Assembly (NCBI GenBank): GCA_017654935.2
Contig: CM065699.1
Location: forward strand, 10,148,622-10,212,621
Reading direction: 5' to 3'
Source of the DNA: Phymorhynchus buccinoides
Lineage: Eukaryota; Mollusca; Gastropoda; Neogastropoda; Raphitomidae
DNA length: 64,000 nt
Shown here: piece by piece, positions 1 to 12,510 of the stretch
Layout of the letters: each line of letters begins with the position of its first letter
How positions within the stretch are numbered: the first letter of the stretch is position 1
Translations under genes and position numbers: made by a program
The notes under the pieces: generated by a model
Seen by the model: the letters and a program-made list of their open reading frames with translations, nothing else
Told to the model about the DNA's origin: nothing
Database searches by the model: none

Positions 1-59
1 CGGGTGCCTAACAGTGACATTGTTCCCAAGCCACTCATGCCCAGTGCCAAATCAAATCT

Positions 60-420
60 ACACAGCAGTTCGTACAGTGACGTTGCTCCCGAGGGTGAGG
101 CGCGCCACCCATTTTTTAATTTTTTTGCATGCGATTTTTTGTGTGTGATTGATGAGGAAGGAAAGGTGGAGGGGGTAAATTTGGACCAAATGACAACTTT
201 TTTGTTGCCACTGGGATTAACGTGTGCTGAGTGCATGGGCACACGGGACCTCAGTTTATCGTCTCATCCGAAAAACTCCACGTTCAGACCGTAAGGCCTA
301 GTGCAAAGTGAGAGGAAAAATCCCCTGTACCCAGGTTCAAACTCAGATTTACTTTACACAAAGCAAACGCTTTACCGTGACACAAAGCAAACGCTTTACC
401 TCTGTGTGCCACTCACACAA
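60..420 (-). mobile_element. tRNA-SINE, family 1
   Basis: This is a reverse-orientation SINE. It has a tRNA-derived head near 330-415 with a B-box-like GGTTCAAAC complement, a central block shared with the other copies (5866, 37915, 47183, 61093), and a poly-purine/T tract. The head carries a 22-bp internal duplication (CACAAAGCAAACGCTTTACC twice). It abuts exon 23. Confidence 0.8.
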
Positions 421-429
421 CACACTTAC

Positions 430-558
430 TGCGGGCTGGCTTCCACGCGTTTGACGAGGGCAGAGAGGACGGATGATTGGGCATCCCACGACCTCAGGTA
501 GCCAATCAGCTTCACCGTTTCTTTCAGCCCCATGTAGCCGGATGAAGAGACATCGTTT
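430..558 (-). CDS. TDRD12-like exon 23: last exon in window
   Basis: This 129-nt exon completes L934 and encodes residues 935-976, including GLKETVKLIGYLRSWDAQSS and VLSALVKRVEASP, which look helical and armadillo-like. It ends at CCGCA/GTAAGTGTG, a consensus donor. Read through, the codons would be CAG TAA, so the alternative is that the protein ends here. I prefer splicing because the donor is near perfect. A SINE begins within about 15 bp of the donor. Confidence 0.75.
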
Positions 559-3500
559 CTGAAATAGTGAAAAAATAAATCAATCACGATTTTGCCGAAT
601 GTACGGGCAAGATAATGGAGGAAAAGCATTTTTCTCTGAAAATATTATAGGGTTTCAGGAGATGTCTCTTGGTGTAACCAAGGGATTCACCCTTTCACTG
701 CCAATGTCGCATTTATGCACCACAATGGTTTACCACCCATGTCACTAAAAGGCATCAAATCAGGACCTGTTATCCAAAGACCATATCGAGGGGTGCCTGC
801 CAGAACAGTCGATTTCAAAAGGAATAAAGAGCACAGATGGGCAGTTCTGGCATTCACCCCTCGATATTTTCTTAATTTTGAGAGGTAAGGATAGGCCTAA
901 ATTAATCAGGCAAGGAATAAAAAATAACTGAAAACCGTGTGTGTTGGGATACAGCCCCCAGAAAATGAAGCTTCTTCTGTTATCTAAGCCTTAAAAACAG
1001 TATTAGAGATAAGACTGATACATTTACTTATTTAGTTCATTTTGCATTCATTTATAACCAATAACTTAAGTTTTACTCACTGGGCTTCTTTTGTTTATCT
1101 CATAAATGTCCTCTTGGACCATCAAAAAAGCTGAAACTTGCACAAAAAGATTGAAGAGGACCATCAAAAAAGCTGAAATCAGCCCAAAGACTGACAATTC
1201 CCATGCCTGCTAATGTTATGCATGTCACAGAAGAATTCCCAGTATTGTAGATATTTTTGTTTTCTCTTCCCAGTTCAAGTTTAATGGACATTTTTGGCTG
1301 AAAATGGCTGGCGGCGAAAGGGTTAAAAGCCCTTTGTGGTGACCAGAGGGCAATTACTCTTCAAGATGAATTCATACAACTGTTCAAACTTGGGGAAAGG
1401 ACATCTCTTCAAGCTTAAAACCCCTTCTGACATTTGATTTTCTGCATTCACTTTTCTCTAAGAATTCAGAGAGTTCTCTGAAGATTACCAAGCCTGATGT
1501 ATTATATTAGTTACATAATATTGCACAACAACATAACATTAAACTGCGGACAAAGATTTAATGTCATCAAAACAGGTGGTAGTACCATAGCCGATGAGGT
1601 TTAACCGAGGCGTGGTTACTGCTACACCTATCTATATTGTTAAAAAATCGGGACTTTACTGGTGTTGCACTGCCTCCGGGCATTGCTTCCAGTATCGTTC
1701 CCACCATCTTTGTATTTACAAAATGTCCCATATGTGTCTGTTCCAGACCGAGAGGACGTAAAACACAATTTTTCGTTCGCGAACAAAGATTTAGGTTATA
1801 GCTAAGCTTTTTTTGTATTAAAAAGAAAAGGAGGGGGGGGGGGGGGGTGAAAGACAAGACGACAAAAACAGGGGAGAGACAAGAAAAAAATAGAGATCAG
1901 TCAGAGAGAACAAGTGGAAAAAGAGCATGATTATGAAGATAATGTAAACGCATGCACAGAGGGAGAGGGAGAGGGAGGAGGGGGGAGGAGAGAACAAGAG
2001 AGAGAGAGAGAAGAGAAGAAAAGACAAGAGGGAGCGGAAAGGATGCAAATAAAAAGAAGGCACAGACTGAGACAGACAGACAGAGAACAAGAGAAAGAGA
2101 GGAGAAAGAGGCAAAATATACTCACAGATTCAGGCGTCCCAACACATCAGTGAGTTGCTTTGTGATTGGTCTCCTCTTTTTGTCATCCTGAAAAAAAGAA
2201 GAAAAAAAAACATTTAATAAGTTTAATTCGCATCACAACGATTTTGAATTATTAAACAAAAATCAACAAATCACTCCAGCCATACACACAAACGAAACAT
2301 ACATAGACAAAAGGAGAAATGAAAGAAGATTACAGGTTTTTACTTCAGGTTTAGACATAGGGAAGTGGTAGATCAGACTTTTTTTATATATAGACTTTAT
2401 ATATAAAAAAAACTCTCAACACTGATTGATTCCCCACAACAAACCACTACCAAAGGGGGGTGGGCAAAGCAAAGTCAGAGGCAAAATTGTGGTCTAAGGG
2501 AGCGAAGCGAGTTTAGAAGTGACCAAGGTACGGTGCGCACAGATTTACTTCTCTTGAAGCAAATGCATCAAATTGACAGCTGTCTATTAATTCCGGACGT
2601 ATTATGGCCGGAACGACTTGAATGAGTTAAGGGATCTTTGCCAAAGAAAATTACGACGATGCTACAACCTTCTTCTTCTGCGTTCCCAGGTCAAAGTCAC
2701 TGGCGCGAAAAATGCTGCCGAGCGCCTGGCAAGATAACGATTGAGTAGACGGACCTAGAACACTCAAATTTTGCTAGCGGATAGGTAATAAGGATATCTA
2801 GACCAAGTTCGAAAATCAAGGTCATAGGTAAAAGGTCAAGGTCACTGGACCCGAAAATGCTGCCGCGTGGCTGGTGGTCTAGCGTCTTCAACGCTCTAGT
2901 TGGGATTGGATTTGACTGAATTTCTTCTTCTTCTGTGATCCCAGGCCATAGGGCCATAATGGGTAAGGTACATGTCAGGTTTTCAGTTTTCACGGGTCTC
3001 CCCGCTGCATTCAGCCGACACATTCCGATTAAGGAGCTCAAAGGAGGAAATTACTTGGACTTTTATTTTTGGAAAAAAAGGCAGGAGAGTCAAAAAAAAT
3101 AGTAGTAAGAAAAGGAAAAAGGCAGAGTCGAAGACTAAAGAGAGCGACAGAGGAAGTTACAAGCATAGAAGTTCCAGAAGTGGGGGAACTATTTGTACAA
3201 AAGACACAACACACACCTCCACACCCCGGCATCCTCACGGGTAGCCTTTTGACTGAATTATATGGTTTGCTTATGAAAAGGCCAAGCACAAAGTCAACCT
3301 CATATCTGTACTGGATTGGAGTCTGATTTATGTACCGTAATTTTCGGACAATAAGGCGATATTTTTTCTTTTCCAATTTCGACCTATGCGCCTAATAAAC
3401 GAGAGCGCCCTATTAGGGAACAAAATCGTGAGAAGAGAGGCAACGATTGCCGTACTCAGTACAGTCTATTGTGAGTCACAACATCGAAAGTGGTAACGAG

Positions 3501-6500
3501 TCGCCGATACGACGAATACTCACGTTAAAATGCTTCAAAATCCCTATTATCATCCGAGATACCGTCCAACAGATGCCATAACCCTTCATTGGATGTAAAA
3601 AGCATTGTTGTAGAGCTTAAAATGCCATAATTCTACCAGTTTTCGCGAAGAAAAGTCCAAACACAACAACCGGAAGTCGCAAAAACGGAAGTTCGATTAT
3701 TTGAGAAGGGAGCCAACTCTCGTTTATGACAGCAGTAATGGCGGTCGGTAAGCGCATACAGGACGTGTACGGGCTTCAAACTTCGACTTTCTTTTGTGCG
3801 GTGTGTATCGCCTTATAAACGAGGGCGCCTTTTTTATTTTTTCAGATAAAAAAAAAAAATTGCCCTATTCGCCTTATACACAGCAGCGCCTAATGATCCG
3901 AAAAATACGGTATGCAAATGTTATGCGCAAAGTGACAGTGGACCTTACCTCAGCCCAGTAGAGGGCAGCACAGAGGTCGGCCATCTTGGCATCCTCGTTC
4001 GGGTACAGTCGGCGGACGTTGAAGGTCACTTTGGGGAACAGAGCCTGCAAGTAAAGGTGCTGTCATTATCAAGAATAATACTATAAAAAGGTTAACACAT
4101 ATCATCTGGGATGAATGAACCTATCTGATTGACATCTATAATTGAGCTTATAATTTACACAGATTGACATCTATAATTGAGCTTATAATTTACACAGATT
4201 GACATCTATAATTGAGCTTATAATTTACACAGATTGACATCTATAATTGAGCTTATAATTTACACAGATTGACATCTATAATTGAGCTTATAATTTACAC
4301 AGATTGACATCTATATAATTGAGCTTATAATTTACACAGATTGACATCTATACTATAATTGAGCTTATAATTTACACAGATTGACATCTATATAATTGAG
4401 CTTATAATTCAGTAATAATCTACTGAATGAAAAAGGTATATGCTTTTTCTTTCTTTTACTAAACTTTTAGACATACAAAAGCAAATACATGGGTGCAACT
4501 ACACAAAATAAAAAACCCTGAAAGGCCGGGGTCTAGGGGTAAAGTCCCCCTGCAGCTGAAGAAAAAAATGATTTATGAAGGTATTTTAGTTTCCTTTTTC
4601 CACAATTTTAAAGTGTTTGAGAAATACAGTAGACACACAACGGTTTTGTTTAACAAATTTGAAAAAAAAAGGAACTTCCTTTTCTGGTAAAATTCAAAGA
4701 CAGGAAATCCTCGTATACCAGGAAAAGTTGCACCCATGCAAATGAATAACAAAAATCTGTCCAATCCATTGCTCAGATTTATTTACATTACTGGCAGAAT
4801 TAAATCATTTATGGCTCTACTCGTTTAACTCTTCCAGCACCATGGGCGAATACACTCGCCCAAGACATCACTCTACCAGACCTGCCTACTTGGAATTTTC
4901 CCAATCAGTAGCCCAGCCATCAATTTCAGTAGCATGGCAAATTTTTTCGTAGCATCCACAAACGACGGCAATCGATTTGTTCTCTTCCTGAGCCGAAACG
5001 CACTGCTTATGTTTCGCCGATTGAACGTGTTGACGGCAATCGTATCTACCACAGAGAAGTCCGCATGGCAGAGGTTGCACTGCAGTGACTGAGTGAGCAT
5101 GGTTCGCACCGAGTCAACTTCTGACGATGCAAGGCCACTCCTCCGTGTAAGCTATTTTGAAAACTTGTGCGGCAGGCCGATGTTTTTTCTTAGAACAAGA
5201 TGGTGTGCCAGATGATTTTCGTTTTCTGGTTTGGGTTTGTTTTTCTTCGTTTGAAACATCTCCCGAATCGCTACTGCTGCTGGAGTCCACCATTTTTTCC
5301 CCAGAGAAAGTAATAAGAACGCATGCGCAGTCACTTTCATAAAAACGGAAGTGACTAGGTTATCGCGCGTGACACGGCGTCTGCTCTTAGAAACAGATAA
5401 AACCGGGAACGGCATAAGCAAAAACAAAATGCGGCGGCATTTTTTTCTCTCCGTAGCAATGCTAAGGTTGCCGTAGCTCCGTAACAAAGCTTTATTTTTC
5501 GTAGCTGCTACGGCCAAATCGTAGCAGTAGGCAGGTCTGCTCTACACTCCCACCAAATGCAAAGACATTCACTGCCAAGCACCCTGCCATGTGTTTGTCT
5601 GCTTTTAGAGCTTATATCGCCGTTTCTTCCATTGAAGCAACGCATGAACACTGGCAAAAAATAGCTACCCCCCTCTTGTCGGTTGAGATGCAACGGACAA
5701 CCAAGAACGTCAAAAATATGTGACGCTAGAAGAGTGAAAAGGCATGGATTAGAGAAACAGATTCAATGTCGAGCTTGTGTGAAATAAACATAAATGAAAC
5801 ATTTACATACTAAAATAAATAAACTGGCTGAAAAAGCTCTGCAATTTATAAGCGAGTCTATGTAATTAGGTATTAGGTATTACGTACTTTATAGTCACAG
5901 AGGCGTCTCTGTGAAATTCGGGTTGCTTCCACCTGGAGAGCGCGTCGCAGCCAATTTAAAATTTTTGCACAATGGTTTGACCAAATGACAACTTTTTCGT
6001 TGCCACTGGGTTTAACGCATGCTAAGTGCATGGGCACATGGGACCTTGGTTTATCGTCTCATCCGAAAGACTCCACATTCAGACCGTAAGGCCTAGTGTA
6101 AAGTGAGGAAAAATCCCACGTACCCAGGTTCAAACTCGGGTTTACTTGACACGAAGCGAACGCGTTACCACTGTGCCACTCTACATCCACAGACACAAAA
6201 GGCCATCGTTACATCCTTACACTGGCAGTCTCGTCTTCCGAGGTAGCCTCATGGGCCCAGACCAGTTCCTGAGAAAAGCGCATTTCCCTGTGCCATGAAC
6301 TGGTATCGTAGACCTCCAGCATGTACTTTGTTGCTCCTGCCTCCTGCGACCGCTCCGTGCTCAGTACCTGAAACAAACCAACAACGCGGTCAGCTTCAAT
6401 GACAAGAGCCAAGAGGTCAATATTAACACGATAATACATCAGTTATTAAAACATAGGCATGCATCATAGACCCCCCAGCATGTATTTGTACCTCCTGCCT

Positions 6501-9500
6501 CCTGTGACCGCTCCGTGCTCAATACCTGAAACAAATCAACAACGCAGTCAGCTTCAATGACAAGAGGACAATATTAACACAATAATACATTGATTATTAA
6601 AACATAGGCATGCATCATAGACCTCCAGCATGTACTTTGTACCTCCTGCCTCCTGTGACCGCTCCGTGCTCAGTCAAGTCAGCTTCAATGACAAGAGGTC
6701 AATATTAACACGATAATACATCAGTTATTAAAACATAGGCATGCATCATAGACCCTCCAGCATGTACTTTGTACCTCCTGCCTCCTGTGACCGCTCCGTG
6801 CTCAGTACCTGAAACAAACCAACAACGCGGTCAGCTTCAATGACAAGAGCCAAGAGGTCAATATTAACACGATAATACATCAGTTATTAAAACATAGGCA
6901 TGCATCATAGACCTCCAGCATGTACTTTGTACCTCCTGTGACCGCTCCGTGCTCAGTACCTGAAACAAACCAACAACGCGGTCAGCTTCAATGACAAGAG
7001 GTCAATATTAACACAATAATACATCAGTTATTAAAACATAGGCATGCATCATAGACCCCCCAGCATGTACTTTGTACCTCCTGCCTCCTGTGACCGCTCC
7101 GTGCTCAGTACCTGAAACAAACCAACAACGCGGTCAGCTTCAATGACAAGAGGTCAATATTAACACGATAATACATCAGTTATTAAAACATAAGCATGCA
7201 TCATAGACCTCCAGCATGTACTTTGTACCTCCTGCCTCCTGTGACCGCTCCGTGCTCAGTACCTGAAACAAACCAACAACGCGGTCAGCTTCAATGACAA
7301 GAGGTCAATATTAACACGATAATACATTGATTATTAAAACATAGGCATGCATCATAGACCCTCCAGCATGTACTTTGTACCTCCTGCCTCCTGTGACCGC
7401 TCCGTGCTCAGTACCTGAAACAAACCAACAACGCGGTCAGCTTCAATGACAAGAGCCAAGAGGTCAATATTAACACGATAATACATCAGTTATTAAAACA
7501 TAGGCATGCATCATAGACCCCCCAGCATGTATTTGTACCTCCTGTGACCGCTCCGTGCTCAATACCTGAAACAAATCAACAACGCAGTCAGCTTCAATGA
7601 CAAGAGGACAATATTAACACAATAATACATTGATTATTAAAACATAAGCATGCATCATAGACCCCCCAGCATGTACTTTGTACCTCCTGCCTCCTGTGAC
7701 CGCTCCGTGCTCAATACCTGAAACAAATCAACAACGTGGTCACTTCAATGACAAGAGGTCAATATTAACACAATAATACATTGATTATTAAAACATAAGC
7801 ATGCATCATAGACCCCCCAGCATGTATTTGTACCTCCTGTGACCGCTCTGTGCTCAATACCTGAAACAAATCAACAACGTGGTCAGCTTCAATGACAAGA
7901 GGTCAATATTAACACAATAATACATCAGTTATTAAAACATAAACATGCATCATAGACCTCCAGCATGTACTTTGTACCTCCTGTGACCGCTCTGTGCTCA
8001 ATACCTGAAACAAATCAACAACGTGGTCAGCTTCAATGACAAGAGGTCAATATTAACACAATAATACATCAGTTATTAAAACATAAACATGCATCATAGA
8101 CCCCCCAGCAAGCATGTATTATGTATTTGTACCTCCTGCCACTTCAGACCGCTCCGTGCTCAGTACCTGAAACAAACCAACAAAGTCAGCTTCAATGACA
8201 TGTCAATTATTAAAACAATCAGGCCGAGGACTGGGCATAACCGACTGCATGTTCACAGGTTTGGTAAACTCGGGACAGGTGAGACTGAAACATACCCATG
8301 CTGAAGTAACATCATGGATGCAGAACATGTCCCGCAACAGTGTCGACTCCATGATTAATGTTCCCAGACAAGCAACATGGCCAGACCCTACGCCGCTGAG
8401 GGAAAAGCTTTATGGAAACCTGAAGGATCTCCAGACCACTGCTGCTTCTGTGTGGGGCGTAGGCATCTCCATCTAAGTGATCAACAAAGAAGAAGAATTA
8501 ACCCTTTCACCGCTAGCCATTCCTCAGCCAAAATTTACCATTAACCCTTTCACCGCCAGCCATTTCTCAACCCCAAAATACCCTTAAATTTAGCTAGGTA
8601 AAGAAGAAACAATTATCTGCAATATTGGGAATTCCTCAGTAACATGTATAAAGTAAGGCCTATCCTTTACCTCCCAAAATTAAGAAAATAGGGTCTTCGG
8701 ATAACAGACTCTAATTTGATGCCTTTTGGTGACATGGGTGTTACCAAACCATTGTGGTGCATAAATGCGACATTGGCGGTGAAAGGGTTAAACTTACCCG
8801 GGTAGAGAAACGATTTCGTCCGCAATATTGGGGATTCCTCCGTGACATGCATAAAATAGGGCCCATCCTTACCTCCCACAATTAAGAACATAAGGTCACT
8901 GGATACCAGATCCTCGTTTGATGCCTTTCAGTGACATGGGTGTCAAATCATTTTGTGGTGCCAAGAGGCGATAGTGGCGATGTGCTAACAATAACACATA
9001 CCACAGACCTCCAACATTTTCACTTTACAGGACCTCAGACTGCTCCGTGCTCAATACCTGAATCAAATCAACAACACGGTCAGCTTCAACGACAAGAGGT
9101 CCACTATTAACCCTCTTGCTTTCATTCCGGCCAATATCAGCTGACCGGAGGTTGCCCCCGTGTATTCGAACCGGCCGTAACTTGCCCCCACTCTGAGTCC
9201 TTCTCCGACAGCATTTCCATCACGCACAAACTTCTGGCTTGTTACACACACAAAATGAAAGATGTTCTCACTCGTAATAATGTAATAATGATAATGGTAT
9301 GGTGCTCTGTGAGCTTCAAGACAGATTTGCTTGAAAATGTGTGAAAGTATCTGAACAGCAGAAGAGACTTCTCTGTAACATATGCAAATTTAAGATGGTT
9401 AAAACAACGTCTACGATGCAGAGGGAGAACTACCATCTACTGTCCCAACAGCAGCAACGGCAAATAAGAAGGAATTCTCAAGAAATTTGTACTGGTTTAG

Positions 9501-12384
9501 TGAATATATTCCCCCCGTGGGGATACTGGGGGGGGGGGGGGGGGTGTCTTTCGCACAAATATTTCCCCCACCTTCTGGAAGTTTTGTGCTTGTAACTTCC
9601 TCAAATCCATCACTCTCTTTGTCTCTGCCTTTTCACTTTGCTTACTGCCATCTGCTATCTTTCTGTCTCACTGGTCCATTCTCCTGCCTTTTCACTTTGC
9701 TTTCTGTCATCTGCTATCTTTCTGTCTCACTGGTCCATTCTCCTGCCTTTTCACTTTGCTTTCTGTCATCTGCTATCTTTCTGTCTCACTGGTCCATTCT
9801 CCTGCCTTTTCACTTTGCTTTCTGTCATCTGCTATCTTTCTGTCTGTACTGGTCCATTCTCCTGCCTTTTTACCTTTGCTTTCTGTCATCTGCTATCTTT
9901 CTGTCATGGACACTGGTCCAGATTCTCCTGCCTTTTCACTTTGCTTTCTGTCATCTGCTATCTTTCTGTCTCACTGGTCCATTCTCCTGCCTTTTCACTT
10001 TGCTTTCTGTCATCTGCTATCTTTCTGTCTTACTGGTCCATTCTCCTGCCTTTTTTCTATAAATTCTTACAAAGATTTCTTCAGCCGAAGTCGAACATAC
10101 TGGGCCTAACTATGTGTTAGATAGGCGCATAACGGCAGCATGACGCATCAACGCTCATATTACAGGAAACAGTGAGAGAATGAAGAAAAAGCGAATATAT
10201 GTAAAAAAAAAAAAAAAAGTATAAAGGTTACTATTACTACTACTGTACTGCTAACAATAGTACTACTAGCGGTGTTACCTTGGCAATGAGGGACTTTCTA
10301 TTCCCGTTAACCGTCATGGACAGGTCTGAGAGAAGATCCACGCTGTTCTCGCTCCACTCTTCCCCTGAGAAAAAAAATAAAATAAAAAGAATGTTCCTTC
10401 AACCTCAATAGTATTGTTCAAAGTTCAGGTAACAGCTCATCCTAGTGAATGCTTACATAGCGCAATACCTCATCAAGGAAGAGACACAGGATCCTTTCAT
10501 AATTGCTTTTAAATTCTGACTTGTTAAGACGGAGTAAGAAATAACAATGAAACACCAACGTAAGATCATGGTGCTTAAACTGTGCAAGACCTCATTATTC
10601 TAATACTTGTCTACTGGTTTGCAACTTCTCTTGTCAGACTTGTGTAATCTTTGTCCCCCTTTCTATATCCTTCATGTAAAAAATGCAAACAAAACACAAC
10701 AAAAACCACTCCTGAATTAAGGCACATAGCCTGAAGAGAAGCACCCATACGATTTTGAAGCGTAGAGGTCCAAACTGTGTTGTACAATGCTGCTCATAAT
10801 GTGTAGAGTACCCAGGTCTGCCGTGCTTATCCTTCCACCTGCTACACAGACCCAGCAAGCGCACTCTCTATGGCATGGGTTCCATGCCTATCTAGCCTTC
10901 CTCAGACCCAGCTAGCGCACTCTCTATGGCATGGGTTCCATGCCTATCTACCCTTCCTCAGACCCAGCTAGCGCACTCTCTATGGCATGGGTTCCATGCC
11001 TATCTACCCTTCCTCAGACCCAGGTAGCGCACTCTCTATGGCATGGGTTCCATGCCTATCTATCCTTCCTCAGACCCAGCTAGCGCACTCTCTATGGCAT
11101 GGGTTCCATGCCTATCTACCCTTCCTCAGACCCAGCTAGCGCACTCTCTATGGCATGGGTTCCATGCCTATCTACCCTTCCTCAGACCCAGCTAGCGCAC
11201 TCTCTATGGCATGGGTTCCATGCCTATCTATCCTTCCTCAGACCCAGCTAGCGCACTCTCTATGGCATGGGTTCCATGCCTATCTACCCTTCCTCAGACC
11301 CAGCTAGCACACTCTCCATGGCATGGGTTCCATGCCTATCTATCCTTCCTCAGATCCAGCCAGCGCACTCTCTATGGCATGGGTTCCATGCCTATCTACC
11401 CTTCCTCAGAGTCCAGCTAGCGCACTCTCTATGGCATGGGTTCCATGCCTATCTACCCTTCCTCAGACCCAGCTAGCACACTCTCCATGGCATGGGTTCC
11501 ATGCCTATCTATCCCTGCACCTACCCAGAGGGCTGACCCCAGCCAGTCCACACTCGATGGCCTGGGTGGGCAGCTTGCAGAACTGCTGGGGGATGGGGTA
11601 CCATACAATACCATGCAATACAATGCACCTACCCAGAGGGCTGACCCCAGCCAGTCCACACTCGATGGCCTGGGTGGGCAGCTTGCAGAACTGCTGGGGG
11701 ATGGGGTAGAGGCGCTCCCTGCCCACCACCTCCTTCTCCCCGTGGTCCACGTAGAAGACCCTCCACCCCTCCTCCTGCCTCTCCAGGATCTGGGCGCGGT
11801 ACCACCTGAAAACAACAACAAAAACACCAACAGGTTTAATCAGTTCCTTCTTTTTTTGCGCGTGTCTATTTATTCAAATTGTTTTAATAGGAATTATTCA
11901 GAAATAATTAAGGGGAGTAATTTCATGGTGTGGGAGTGATCTTGCCTAATTCAATCGGTCAAACAGGGGAAGTTACTCTACCATCAGGTAGATCACCAGC
12001 TCTCGCCTCGTGTGCTTGAGCAGACATACAGCAAGGGGAGTAATTTCATGGTGTGTGGGAGTGATCTTGCCTAATTCAATCGGTCAAACAGGGGAAGTTA
12101 CTCTACCTTCAGGTAGATCACCAGCTCTCGCCTCGTGTGCTTGAGCAGACATACAGCACTTAGAACACTGTGCGTCATTCTAAAATTGATGTCATTTATA
12201 TTTGTACGTCACATTTTGCAAGTTTTATCAGCTTGTGGCAACTGGCCACCCCTAATTTTTCTTTAAAAAAATGTTTGCAACTCGCTGACTCGCATCCTGC
12301 GGTTTCAGGACTTATTATCCTGCGGCATAATAAGTACAGTGTACTTGTTCAGATGTGTGTGAGTGTACGTGTGTGTGTGTCTGT

Positions 12385-12470
<86 letters not shown>

Positions 12471-12474
12471 GCGT

Positions 12475-12510
<36 letters not shown>

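Larger units (their letters stand above)
600..1500. repeat. Interspersed block also present at 57063-57760
   Basis: The flanks at 600-686 and 1326-1500 match 57063-57115, 57356-57463 and 57688-57760. In both places a piggyBac-like MITE sits at the same junction. The element type is unknown. Confidence 0.6.

Noticed and set aside
430..432. Stop codon CAG-TAA as the end of the protein
   Set aside because: The TAA lies inside a near-perfect GTAAGTGTG donor and the phase fits splicing; kept only as an alternative.
9487..10120. Long hydrophobic ORFs (190 and 160 codons)
   Set aside because: They are products of a ~60-bp tandem repeat open in all three frames, inside an interspersed repeat; not a gene.
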